IMG/VR virus record: IMGVR_UViG_3300023296_000219
Coordinates: 1 to 57,915 of that record
Source of the DNA: a virus
Strand: one strand, 5' to 3'
Length of the DNA: 57,915 nucleotides
The notes beneath the pieces are model-generated. The model worked only from the letters and a program-made list of their open reading frames with translations, made no database searches and had not been told where the DNA came from. Made by a program: the position numbers and the translations under genes. Shown in pieces: positions 36,393 to 44,718 of the stretch; positions within the stretch are counted from its first letter, which is position 1, and every line of letters starts with the position of its first letter.

Positions 36393-37409
36393 ATGGAAAA
36401 TCTTTTTAAGAAAGCGGCAGTATTTACGGACATACATTTCGGATTAAAGAGCAATAGCATTCAGCACAATCGAGACTGTGCTGATTTTGTGGATTGGTTC
36501 ATCGAACAAGCTAAAGCAGAAGGGTGTGAAACCTGTCTCTTTTTGGGAGATTGGAATCATCACCGAGCCAATATCAACATGCATACTTTACAATTCGGAT
36601 TAAATGCATTAGAAAAACTCAACGATGCATTTGACACAGTGTACTTCATTACGGGCAACCACGATCTCTATTATAGAGACAAACGAGACATTCATTCAGT
36701 CGAATGGGCAAAACATCTCAAAAATGTTGTCATAGTCGATGATTTTTTAGAAAAAGGCAACTGCGTTATAGCACCTTGGTTATGCGGCGAAGACTACAAG
36801 CTACTTAGAAAGAAAACAGGCAAGTATTTGTTTGCCCATTTAGAACTTCCTTACTTCTACATGAATGCAATGGTTCAAATGCCTGATCATGGTGAAACAC
36901 ATGCTGATCACTTATCGCATTTTGGTACAGTGTTTTCAGGACATTTTCATAAACGACAATATGAAAAGAATGTTTGGTATATGGGCAACGCTTTCCCTCA
37001 CAACTACGCAGATGCAGGCGATGATGCTCGTGGCATGATGATATTAGGGTGGGACGAAGAGCCAATCTTTCGTTCGTGGCCCGGCCAGCCTGTATACAGA
37101 GTTTACAAGCTAAGTGAAATCTTAGAAAACCCTGAAGGATTGCTTGTTAAGAACGCACACATCAAAGTTCACTTAGACATTGATATATCGTATGAAGAGT
37201 CTAATTATATCCGAGAACAACTCATTCCTGAATATGGATTAAGAGAAATGTCACTGATTCCTATAATGAACGAAGAATATACGCAGGATTTATCTCCTGG
37301 CGATATTTCATTCGAGAGTGTTGACTCTATTATCATCGATCAAATAGAAAAAATAGAAAGCGATTTTTACGACAAAGGTATATTACTGGAGATTTATCAG
37401 GCACTATGA
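36393..37409 (+). CDS. 47: Recombination nuclease subunit gp47-like (Mre11/SbcD family)
   Basis: 338 residues, nearly identical in length to T4 gp47 (339). Metallophosphoesterase motifs are in order: FTDIHFG (residues 11-17), FLGDWNHHR (50-58), YFITGNHD (about 84-91) and VFSGHFHKRQ (about 186-195). Asp, His and Asn in these motifs bind two metal ions. With gp46 it forms the exonuclease complex that resects DNA ends for recombination-dependent replication. The start at 36393 is preferred over an upstream TTG at 36342, since the extra residues would run through the promoter and hairpin. The stop overlaps the gp46 start (ATGA), a mark of coupled translation of the two subunits. Confidence 0.93.
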   Translation: MENLFKKAAVFTDIHFGLKSNSIQHNRDCADFVDWFIEQAKAEGCETCLFLGDWNHHRANINMHTLQFGLNALEKLNDAFDTVYFITGNHDLYYRDKRDIHSVEWAKHLKNVVIVDDFLEKGNCVIAPWLCGEDYKLLRKKTGKYLFAHLELPYFYMNAMVQMPDHGETHADHLSHFGTVFSGHFHKRQYEKNVWYMGNAFPHNYADAGDDARGMMILGWDEEPIFRSWPGQPVYRVYKLSEILENPEGLLVKNAHIKVHLDIDISYEESNYIREQLIPEYGLREMSLIPIMNEEYTQDLSPGDISFESVDSIIIDQIEKIESDFYDKGILLEIYQAL

Positions 37410-39172
37410 TAAAATTAAAAAACATAACACTTAGAAACTTTTTAAGTGTTGGATCTGTGACACAGGGAGTTGATTTAGATAATAAAGAGTTGACCTTGAT
37501 CTTAGGTGATAATTTAGATTTAGGTGGTGATGGTGCTAGAAATGGTACTGGTAAGACTACGCTTATACAAGCGGTTAGTTATGCATTATATGGCACTGCT
37601 CTTAATAGCATCAAACAAAACAACCTCATTAACAGAACAAACGGCAAAGGCATGATGGTCACGTTAGAATTTGAATGTCATGGTATAGAGTATCGTATTG
37701 AACGTAGTCGGAAGCCAAATGATCTGAAATTCTATATTAATGGAACAGAAGAAACAGACAATGAAGCGCAAGGCGAAAACAGACAGACGCAAGAAACGAT
37801 AGATAGCATTCTTGGCATGTCTCCTACTATGTTTAGGAACATTATAGCACTTAATACATACACGTTGCCTTTCTTAAGCATGCCTGTTGGTCAACAAAGA
37901 GACATCATAGAGCAGTTATTAGGTATTACTCTGTTATCAGAGAAAGCCGAAAAAATAAAGATAGTTATAAAGAAAACTAAAGATGATATGCAACATGAAG
38001 AAGTAAGAATTCAAGCTGTTGAAGAGGCTAACAAAAGAATAGAAGAACAAATAAACAGTCTTAAGAGTAGAGAGCGACTATGGAATGCAAAACATTCAGA
38101 AGATATAACTAAACTAACAAACACTGTTGAAGAATTAAAGAAAATAGACATTGATGCAGAGTTACTTGGACACACCCAACTCAAAGTACACACTCAATTA
38201 ACAAAAGATCATGCAGACATTGATAGATCGTTGACCAGAACACAAAATGATCTCAATAAAGAAGGAAAAACTAGTGAAAAGCTAGGAAAAGAATTAGAGA
38301 TACTAGAAACAAACAAATGTCATACCTGTGGTCAAGACTTTCACGATGATGGACACGTTAAAGTCGTAGACAACAAGAAAGACTCATTAACAAGCATCAA
38401 TGCTCATTTAGAGGAGCTTGCCGAACTGTTTGTGGAACTAGAAAAAGAAAAAGAAAAATTGGGTGCTGTTGGTACGCGTCCAAACGTTCATTATAGTTCA
38501 GAAAGTGAGGCTATTGAACACCAAAGCCAAATTAAAAACATAGAATGGCAAGTAGAGCGCAAAACACAAGAAGAGAATCCGTATACAGACCAAATCGTCG
38601 ATATGGAAGCTAATGCATTACAAGAGTGTAATTTCGACAAAGTTAACGCATTATCACGTGTAGCTGATCATGAGAAGTTCTTGTTAGATTTACTAACAAA
38701 CAAAGATTCATTTGTGCGTAAGAAGATAATTGATCAAAACTTGTCATATTTAAACGCCAGACTGACTTCATACTTAGATAAGATGGGTTTACCACACCAA
38801 GTTGTGTTCCAAAATGATTTAACCGTTGAAATTACGGAATTGGGTAGAGAATTAGACTTTGATAATTTATCAAGGGGTGAGCGCAACAGATTGATCTTGG
38901 GCTTGTCTTTTGCGTTCAGAGATGTTTGGGAAAACTTATACTGTCCAATAAATGCGCTATTCATTGACGAGTTAATCGATTCGGGCCTAGATACAATCGG
39001 GGTTGAGAATGCAATGACTATACTTAAAGACATGACACGCAGACGCAACAAGTCTATCTGGCTAGTATCTCATAGAGAAGAGCTAGCTGGAAGAGTTCCT
39101 AGTGTGTTACAGGTCATCAAAGAGAACGGGTTCACTACATATAATACGACGAGAGAGATGGAAAATCTGTGA
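37406..39172 (+). CDS. 46: Recombination nuclease ATPase subunit gp46-like (Rad50/SbcC family)
   Basis: 588 residues (T4 gp46: 560). The P-loop NGTGKT is at residues 45-50. A long coiled coil follows, broken by the zinc-hook motif CHTCGQ near residue 308, through which two subunits join. The C-terminal part has the ABC signature LSRGERNRL and Walker B (ALFIDELID) near residues 490-525, then a switch histidine (VSHREEL). It is an SMC-type ATPase that opens and tethers DNA ends for the gp47 nuclease. The start overlaps gp47's stop by four bases. All key motifs are intact, so I expect an active protein. Confidence 0.94.
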   Translation: MIKLKNITLRNFLSVGSVTQGVDLDNKELTLILGDNLDLGGDGARNGTGKTTLIQAVSYALYGTALNSIKQNNLINRTNGKGMMVTLEFECHGIEYRIERSRKPNDLKFYINGTEETDNEAQGENRQTQETIDSILGMSPTMFRNIIALNTYTLPFLSMPVGQQRDIIEQLLGITLLSEKAEKIKIVIKKTKDDMQHEEVRIQAVEEANKRIEEQINSLKSRERLWNAKHSEDITKLTNTVEELKKIDIDAELLGHTQLKVHTQLTKDHADIDRSLTRTQNDLNKEGKTSEKLGKELEILETNKCHTCGQDFHDDGHVKVVDNKKDSLTSINAHLEELAELFVELEKEKEKLGAVGTRPNVHYSSESEAIEHQSQIKNIEWQVERKTQEENPYTDQIVDMEANALQECNFDKVNALSRVADHEKFLLDLLTNKDSFVRKKIIDQNLSYLNARLTSYLDKMGLPHQVVFQNDLTVEITELGRELDFDNLSRGERNRLILGLSFAFRDVWENLYCPINALFIDELIDSGLDTIGVENAMTILKDMTRRRNKSIWLVSHREELAGRVPSVLQVIKENGFTTYNTTREMENL

Positions 39173-39297
39173 AATTACCCAAAATTAATTTTAAGAGGCC
39201 TAGTTTATACACGGCTCTTACGAATACCAGACAAAATACAGTACTAAAATTGTGAATAAAAATTATACCACTCAATGGTAGGGAGATAATTAGTAAT

Positions 39298-39963
39298 ATG
39301 CCATCACCATCAAAAAACAAAGGTTCAGGATACGAACGAGACATCGCAAAATATCTAAGTGAACTATACAAAGAAAGTTTTATCAGAGCACCTGGCTCTG
39401 GTGCTTATGTTGGTGGCAAAAATCAATCTCGTACAGAGATACTACATGAAGGCCAGATTAGAAGTTTTAAAGGGGACATTGTTCCTGGACAAAGTTTTGT
39501 CATGCTTAATGTAGAATGTAAATTTTATGCAGACTTTCCGTTTCATCAGGTACTGGCAGGATCATGTAAACAACTTGATTCATGGTTAGACCAATTAATG
39601 GACGTAGCTGATGAAGGCGACTTAAATGTTCTTTTTATGAAATTTAATCGTAAAGGCAAATTTGTTTGCGTACCTAGCAGATATACATGGGTAAGTGATC
39701 AATTTATGTATTATACTTCCAAATATCATGCTGATTGGATTTTAGTAGAGCATGATCATTTTTTCAAACACAACAAAGATATATTTAAAGCATACTCAGG
39801 CAAACCAGAGACCAACTCAAACCCACCAGAGAACAACTCAAACCCACCAGAGAACAACTCAACCTCGTCAGAGAACAACTCAAACCCACCAGAGAACAAC
39901 TCAACCTCGTCAGAGAACAACTCAAGCCCAATAGAAACTAAAACTACAGCTATAAAGATTTAA
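39298..39963 (+). CDS. PD-(D/E)XK nuclease, Holliday-junction-resolvase-like, with repetitive tail
   Basis: 221 residues. Residues 7-75 follow the Hjc-type PD-(D/E)XK pattern: KGSGYERDIAKYLSELY (Glu13), FIRAPGSGAYVGG (Arg30, SG34-35), KGDIVP (Asp60) and NVECKF (Glu73, Lys75). Such enzymes cut branched DNA, for example recombination junctions, in keeping with gp46/gp47 just upstream. From about residue 169 the chain is an unstructured repeat of seven residues (NPPENNS/TSSENNS, five copies) encoded by 21-bp units at 39820-39924; the nuclease core does not need it. GGGAGA lies about 12 bases before the ATG. Substrate preference is inferred from the family. Confidence 0.75.
   Translation: MPSPSKNKGSGYERDIAKYLSELYKESFIRAPGSGAYVGGKNQSRTEILHEGQIRSFKGDIVPGQSFVMLNVECKFYADFPFHQVLAGSCKQLDSWLDQLMDVADEGDLNVLFMKFNRKGKFVCVPSRYTWVSDQFMYYTSKYHADWILVEHDHFFKHNKDIFKAYSGKPETNSNPPENNSNPPENNSTSSENNSNPPENNSTSSENNSSPIETKTTAIKI
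39820..39924 (+). repeat. Five 21-bp tandem repeats at the 3' end of the nuclease gene
   Basis: Two unit types alternate as NPPENNS, NPPENNS, TSSENNS, NPPENNS, TSSENNS, flanked by degenerate half units. All keep frame. The number of units could vary between related phages by slippage. Confidence 0.9.
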
Positions 39964-40464
39964 TATAACATACATTTAGTATGGTCGTGATTTATACTCG
40001 ACCCTCCTTGAGGAACCTGTGTCATGCAGGCGACGGAACTGGAGTAGTGTCTATTTATAGACACATAAACCGACAAGGCAATCGTTATGGTAGCGAACCT
40101 TGAATGAGTTCATATATATTTTGATTTGATGATATGAAACATGCGTTGCCGAGAGGTTACATTTATTAGTGTAATCGACTCAACTACAACCCAGCAAACT
40201 TTACAGGGCAACCGGTAGCAATTGATTATAGTAACGTAATCGATTGGGGATAATCAACATGGGACGACGGGAACAATAGTCCGCCGATCATTGGTAGTGT
40301 TTAGAAGCACTACCATGGCTCTCAAAAAATAATAATACAAAAACAAAATTATAATCATCCAGTATTTAAATTTATTACTTTGAAAGAAAAATTATGATTG
40401 AACGAAGTGAAAGAGTAATTAAGTTCTCGAAGAGAACTTCTAAACAAGACCAATATAAGGTTGT
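39964..40464. other. 501-base intergenic region
   Basis: Between the nuclease gene and the convergent minus-strand gene. It holds the hairpin chain described separately (39983-40315), an AT-rich stretch without clear signals (40325-40385), and two strong hairpins (40420-40472). A 24-codon frame (40394-40468, start MIERSERVIKF) with GAAAGA before it ends inside the last hairpin; I do not count it as a gene. Confidence 0.6.
39983..40315 (+). ncRNA. Candidate structured RNA: chain of eight hairpins
   Basis: In a gene-free stretch I find stems at 39983-40003 (GGTCG/CGACC), 40003-40013 (CCTC/GAGG), 40016-40030 (CCTG/CAGG), 40047-40064 (GTGTCTA/TAGACAC), 40074-40102 (CAAGG/CCTTG enclosing TCGTT/AGCGA), 40155-40176 (GGTTACA/TGTAATC), 40219-40246 (CAATTGATTA/TAATCGATTG, one GU) and 40292-40315 (TGGTAGTG/CACTACCA). 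The last three all have loops of exactly eight bases, and the sequence is less AT-rich than its flanks. I do not recognise a known family. Strand and ends are uncertain; the plus strand is assumed because GU pairs fit it. A 40-codon frame (39981-40103) lies inside but lacks a ribosome-binding site. Confidence 0.45.
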
Positions 40465-40472
40465 TTAGAAGA
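40420..40472. terminator. Pair of strong overlapping hairpins between convergent genes
   Basis: AAGTTCTC-GAA-GAGAACTT is directly followed by an 11-bp stem CTTCTAAACAA/TTGTTTAGAAG sharing three bases with it. The second stem covers the stop codon of the minus-strand gene. No T-run follows on either strand, so it may stall or protect RNA ends, or terminate inefficiently in both directions. Confidence 0.45.
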
Positions 40473-40662
40473 ATGGTATTTGTGTTTTCTTTGTAGTTTC
40501 CAGGTGTTCTTCTACTAAGGCACTGATAGTTTTTCTTTCTGATACCGACATATTGAGAATGTCTTCATAGGACGCACCACCTCGCATGTACCAAGACATG
40601 GTCAATGCATTTGACTTGATTCCCTGGGTGTAATTTTCGTAATCGTTGATCAACTCCCTCAC
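40465..40662 (-). CDS. Small protein in the gp51 position, possible hub assembly factor
   Basis: 65 residues from a GTG start. It contains SWYMRGGASYEDILNMSVSERKTISALVEEHLETTKKTQIPFF, a helical protein with a charged end. In T4 the gene after 26 is 51, a hub assembly catalyst of 249 residues, so position suggests a related job, but the length differs and I see no firm similarity. The gene is 26 bases after the gp26-like gene and presumably shares its transcript. No ATG is available in frame nearby; the GTG is preceded only by GATGGG. The real start could lie further upstream inside the gp26-like gene. Confidence 0.6.
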   Translation of the reverse strand: MRELINDYENYTQGIKSNALTMSWYMRGGASYEDILNMSVSERKTISALVEEHLETTKKTQIPFF

Positions 40663-40688
40663 CCCATCAGGGTCGAGTGAAAGGAGTC

Positions 40689-41531
40689 TTAGACGAAAAA
40701 ATCCGATGCGTTTAGTGTGAATGGTTGCGTATATACATGTTCACATTCAGTACAGGTAATTGTCAGTGGCTTGATAGTACTTTTTGATCTGAGTTCTACG
40801 TTATGATCACGAATTGCTTCGTATGTTGTAGTATCACAGTTCTGCAAGAAATCAAGTATGAATTCTGTTTCTGTCACCTCTGAATCGGGTGTTATTACCT
40901 TGGTGATTGTATCTGATAAAATTTCCATAGTTAATGATGTGATATCTATCAATGCATTTTTATTTGCTTCATTGCGTTCAGTAGTGTCTTCTATTTGGGG
41001 TGTATTTTTGTACTTGCCTTGAATGTCAAACTGTTTTAAAGCCGCTTTATTCATGGTTGAATACTGTATAGGACCAAAGCATATTTTTAAATCACCTATA
41101 GGTAAAGGAGTTTCATAATCACCCTTCGAAATAGATCGCAGTAATACTTGTAGGTTAATACCATAAGTACCTGGAATCGCGCACTCCTCATTTGTACACA
41201 CAGACTCGACATCAATTGTTTCTTGTCCACCTGCCGCTTTAATAGAGATGAGAACACTATCTAGGTCATTACTCAATAGATTCCATGGATTTTTGATTGC
41301 GGGAATACAACTCTTGATAAGTTCTACCATAGCAGAACCGTTAAACAATGCATCTGGTGTTTTTGTTGTTATCTCATCAATGGCTGTCATCGGATAAACA
41401 GGCAGTTCTCTTGTATCTGCCGGAAATTCAATATCGTCACTTGTGTATGCTTCACCACCAGAAGGTAGAGTTAAATGTACTGCGGGTCTACGAAAGAATT
41501 GACGTAGGGGATTACTGTTGTTGTTTTCCAT
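40689..41531 (-). CDS. 26: Baseplate hub assembly protein gp26-like
   Basis: 280 residues (T4 gp26: 208). The N-terminal part NPLRQFFRRPAVHLTLPSGG, ELPVYPMTAIDEITTKTPDALFNG and the section AMVELIKSCIPAIKNPW match the layout of gp26-like hub proteins of T4-like phages. Two Cys pairs, CTNEEC near residue 112 and CTECEH near the C-terminus, suggest a zinc-binding unit of zinc-ribbon type. GAGGAA lies about seven bases before the ATG. It is transcribed away from the tape-measure-like gene from a promoter that faces the latter's (complement 41588-41594). In T4 gp26 helps assemble the central hub that joins gp27 and gp29. Confidence 0.75.
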   Translation of the reverse strand: MENNNSNPLRQFFRRPAVHLTLPSGGEAYTSDDIEFPADTRELPVYPMTAIDEITTKTPDALFNGSAMVELIKSCIPAIKNPWNLLSNDLDSVLISIKAAGGQETIDVESVCTNEECAIPGTYGINLQVLLRSISKGDYETPLPIGDLKICFGPIQYSTMNKAALKQFDIQGKYKNTPQIEDTTERNEANKNALIDITSLTMEILSDTITKVITPDSEVTETEFILDFLQNCDTTTYEAIRDHNVELRSKSTIKPLTITCTECEHVYTQPFTLNASDFFV

Positions 41532-41569
41532 ATATGTTCCTCACATAAAAAATTGGGTATTTTAAAATA

Positions 41570-41577
41570 CTAAATAC
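41570..41577 (+). promoter_or_regulatory. Late-type promoter box CTAAATAC toward the tape-measure-like gene
   Basis: CTAAATAC-TAAT; predicted start 41582, leader about 56 bases. It faces the minus-strand box at 41588-41594, whose predicted start is the same base pair. Confidence 0.65.
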
Positions 41578-41587
41578 TAATAGAGTA

Positions 41588-41594
41588 TATTTAG
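41588..41594 (-). promoter_or_regulatory. Late-type promoter box CTAAATA toward the gp26-like gene
   Basis: With the box at 41570-41576 it forms an inverted repeat, CTAAATA and TATTTAG, separated by 11 bases. Predicted start 41582, leader about 50 bases. Confidence 0.6.
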
Positions 41595-41637
41595 TAGTAG
41601 GAAAACACCCAAATTTAAATCTTAGGTAAAAGAGTGT

Positions 41638-44600
41638 ATGGAAGATTTTGACCCAGAAGTAATAAGAGAACTGCAAGAACATATTATAGCCTTGAATAGA
41701 GTTATGGGCCCACTGGCCGCATCATTGGGCGCTGTAGCTGATTCGGCTAACACCAGTAATACCGCACAAAAGAAAGCAAACGAGTCAGTAAATGAATTTG
41801 CTAGGACAAGTACGTTAGCCGCGCACGGCCAAACTAAACGTGAAGAAGCAGAGGCACGAGCAGATCGTGAAATTGATCAGAGTAACAGGCTGCTCGCCGC
41901 ATCAGGATCACTCGCAATACAATCATTGGGTAAATTTTCTGAAGCCTTGCTTGACAGCACTCCAGGATTTGGCAAATATGGGAAAGCGTTATCGACAAGT
42001 GGAGAAGCTGTTGCAAATTTCGGTGAATCATTCGGTCCGATAGGTGAAGCCTTAGGAAAAATGGGTAAAGGCATCTTTAAAATCGGTGAGATCATGCTTA
42101 ATCAAGCCGATGCTCAAAATCAGTTTGTCAAAGAACTGAACAGTATGGGTGCAATAGCAGGAATTACGTCTGATAATATCACGGATATGGCACGAGATGC
42201 TGGTTATGCCTCTCAGGATTTAGAAAAACTTACTAAGATTATTACAAGCGCAGGTGCAAGCTTAAACACATTAGGCTCAGGTACCGCCGAAGGTGTCGAG
42301 AATTTAATAAGCATATTCAGTCTGAGTGACTCTCAAGAAATGGAAATGCGTAGATATGGTCGCACCCTAGAAGAAGCGAATGAATATCAGTTATATTACT
42401 TAGAATTACAAAAACGTTCAGGTATAAATTTACGAAATGAAGCGAGAGAGGGAGCGAGAGAGACGGTCAAGGATAGAAAGGCCCAAACAAAACTTCGAGA
42501 ACGCACACTTGAATATGTAAGAAGTCTAGCCCTACTTAGTGAAATAACCGGCAAAAATATTGACGGTGTTAAAAGAGATCAAGAGATAGCATTAACTGCA
42601 TATCAAAATCAAATTGCAAACGTAGCGATGACTTTAGAAATAGATGCGCTGAAGGCAAAAAGTTTGGCCGTAACGGCACAACTTGACAAAGACATTACTC
42701 AGGTGAAGAGGGATGAGTTAGAGGCGAGTAGGGAATCCCTCAATGACCGCATTAAAGAGATGACAGATCATAAAACGGCAATGGAAGATAGCATTGCAAA
42801 ACTCGCACCAACCTTAGGCGGAGAATTTACCGCAATACTCGCTGAAGTAATGCGAACAGGATCCTTTGCTACAAACAATACATCTGTCGCACAATTGGGT
42901 ATTAATGCCGCAGAGATGGAAAGACGATTTGCTAATGTTGATCCAAATGCGAACGAAGGCCAAGACTTGCTAGACTTGCAAACTTGGGTAGAGGAACAGT
43001 TCATGGGCGGCATCGCCCGCAATGTAGCCCGTCTCCAGCCTGCTATAGAGAGGATGTCGAGCGAAGGACAGGCATTGGGTGAAAGTATGGGTGTCGGTGC
43101 TGAAAATCTTCATCACTACATGACCATGTACAACACAGAAAACGACCGAGCAACAGTTAAAAAAGATGCCAAAGGAAATATAATAGAATCTACCGGGAAA
43201 GAGTATGACGCTCAAAAACAACTTGCGGCATTATTCCAATCTTTAGAACGAAACTTAAGAACAGACGTTGATAGATTGACAGATTCTATCAATCCATTAA
43301 CCACTGGGTTTAATGCAGGAACATGGGCAGTTGGTCTATTAACCGTAGCAGCCACTGCCGCATCAATATCACTTGGTAAAATGGCAGCTTTGGGCTTCCT
43401 GGGTGGTGGCATAGGTGGCAAAGCCGCAAACGCCGCAAAAGCCTTCGTCGGGCCAATACAGTCCACCGCGAGCAAGTTTGCTACCAAAATGGCTGGGCCA
43501 GCTGGTAAGGTTGTAAAAGGCAATGCCCTATTAGGAGTCGCGGCCGCAATTTGGGGTGGATGGGAACATGCCTCTGAGAAAAGAGAAAAAGCAGAAAAAG
43601 CATTTGCCGATAAAAAAATTACAGAGGACGAGCGGATAAGACGAGAGACAGTAGGAAAGGGTGAAGGCTATGGTACCGCTGTCGGCGGTGCTGGTGGCGT
43701 GGTGGCTATGGGATTGGCTGGCGCGGCCATTGGGTCAGTAGTACCTGTCGTAGGTACTGCTATTGGAGGAATAATTGGTTCAGCACTTGGTTTATGGATG
43801 GGTATGAAAGGCGGAGAATTAATTGGCGGGGAGATAGCCGAAGGAATAACCCTATCGATGGAAGACAAAAAATTGGACGCAACCAATCTGGAGATGGCTA
43901 AAAAGATAGACATATATGACAAAGATCACGTGGGTGATAGTCATATTGATTACGAAAAAATGGGAGAATTGGTAAGGTCCGCTGAGATTGATGTTAGTCA
44001 AGCGATCGGTATGATGACAGCTATGATCAGAGATAATGATTTAAATGACGATGCAAGTGAAGGGACACACACGGCAAATAATGGTAAAAGAATATCTGAC
44101 TTGCAATACGCAACAGATCAATTAAATTTATATTCAAATATACAAACGAAAACCGATCTATTAGGCAACGAGGCCATGATTACTAGAATACGGTTGAGAT
44201 TGGTCGAATTAAATTCGATGAAAGCCTGGGATGCGGCAGAGACCGAGTATACCGCCAAGGAGAAAGAAACTATTGGGGAAATGACAAAGAAAATATTTCA
44301 AGAGTTTAAAAAGAGCGGACTAACACTTGAACAGTTCGACACAGTAAAAGAAGCAAACGAATATGCTACCGAGGCTACCGAGGCAGGTCCAAGAACACAG
44401 AAACTAAAAAAGGAAATGGATGCTAACTGGGCAGAGATGATAGTAGAAGATACCACAACAGCAAATGATGTATCCTCGGGTAACACTCCTAAAGTTGATC
44501 TAGTTAACGAAATTAATGACGACAGTACGGCAATTACCGAAAAAAGGCAGATTGCCCAAACAACAATTGAATCTAATAATAATGATATGATGAAAAAACA

Positions 44601-44706
44601 ACTAGACTTTGCTGAGATCAATAATAAGCTACTAAAAACACTGATATCTAAGGTAGATGACAGTAATAATCAATTAGAGAAAATCGGCAACTACGCCGCA
44701 GTTTAA
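41638..44706 (+). CDS. Tape-measure-like / hub protein (gp29-like, putative)
   Basis: 1,022 residues. The N-terminal half is mostly helical and charged (AEARADREIDQSNRLLAA; REGARETVKDRKAQTKLRERTL), fitting long coiled coils. A hydrophobic section around residues 560-740 (WAVGLLTVAATAASISLGKMAALGF; GAGGVVAMGLAGAAIGSVVPVVG; GGIIGSALGLWMG) looks like membrane-active helices, as in tape measure proteins that reach the inner membrane. The C-terminus is helical and polar. Its position upstream of the head genes and beside gp26 fits gp29, which fixes tail length in T4 (590 residues). Length and sequence differ, so an internal or injected protein is possible. AAGAG lies close before the ATG. Confidence 0.6.
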   Translation: MEDFDPEVIRELQEHIIALNRVMGPLAASLGAVADSANTSNTAQKKANESVNEFARTSTLAAHGQTKREEAEARADREIDQSNRLLAASGSLAIQSLGKFSEALLDSTPGFGKYGKALSTSGEAVANFGESFGPIGEALGKMGKGIFKIGEIMLNQADAQNQFVKELNSMGAIAGITSDNITDMARDAGYASQDLEKLTKIITSAGASLNTLGSGTAEGVENLISIFSLSDSQEMEMRRYGRTLEEANEYQLYYLELQKRSGINLRNEAREGARETVKDRKAQTKLRERTLEYVRSLALLSEITGKNIDGVKRDQEIALTAYQNQIANVAMTLEIDALKAKSLAVTAQLDKDITQVKRDELEASRESLNDRIKEMTDHKTAMEDSIAKLAPTLGGEFTAILAEVMRTGSFATNNTSVAQLGINAAEMERRFANVDPNANEGQDLLDLQTWVEEQFMGGIARNVARLQPAIERMSSEGQALGESMGVGAENLHHYMTMYNTENDRATVKKDAKGNIIESTGKEYDAQKQLAALFQSLERNLRTDVDRLTDSINPLTTGFNAGTWAVGLLTVAATAASISLGKMAALGFLGGGIGGKAANAAKAFVGPIQSTASKFATKMAGPAGKVVKGNALLGVAAAIWGGWEHASEKREKAEKAFADKKITEDERIRRETVGKGEGYGTAVGGAGGVVAMGLAGAAIGSVVPVVGTAIGGIIGSALGLWMGMKGGELIGGEIAEGITLSMEDKKLDATNLEMAKKIDIYDKDHVGDSHIDYEKMGELVRSAEIDVSQAIGMMTAMIRDNDLNDDASEGTHTANNGKRISDLQYATDQLNLYSNIQTKTDLLGNEAMITRIRLRLVELNSMKAWDAAETEYTAKEKETIGEMTKKIFQEFKKSGLTLEQFDTVKEANEYATEATEAGPRTQKLKKEMDANWAEMIVEDTTTANDVSSGNTPKVDLVNEINDDSTAITEKRQIAQTTIESNNNDMMKKQLDFAEINNKLLKTLISKVDDSNNQLEKIGNYAAV

Positions 44707-44713
44707 CTAAATA
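44707..44713 (+). promoter_or_regulatory. Late-type promoter box CTAAATA, five bases before gp20 ATG
   Basis: CTAAATA-CTAAT-ATG directly after the upstream stop codon. No ribosome-binding site is present, so the portal would be translated from a leaderless mRNA if transcription follows T4 spacing. Confidence 0.6.
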
Positions 44714-44718
44714 CTAAT

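Noticed and set aside
39820-39924. Possible CRISPR array
   Set aside because: Units are directly adjacent 21-mers without spacers and encode a peptide repeat.
39752-39934. Frame encoding THQRTTQ repeats
   Set aside because: Shifted reading of the 21-bp repeats in the nuclease gene; no start signals.
39981-40103. 40-codon frame in the RNA candidate
   Set aside because: No ribosome-binding site, and the hairpins explain the sequence better; ribosome profiling could reopen this.
39983-40315. Group I intron, tmRNA or tRNA
   Set aside because: GCCGAGAGGTT near 40148 recalls a tRNA D-arm and ACAATAGTCC near 40273 recalls an intron core segment, but acceptor stem, T-arm and the other intron core segments are missing and there are no exons to join.
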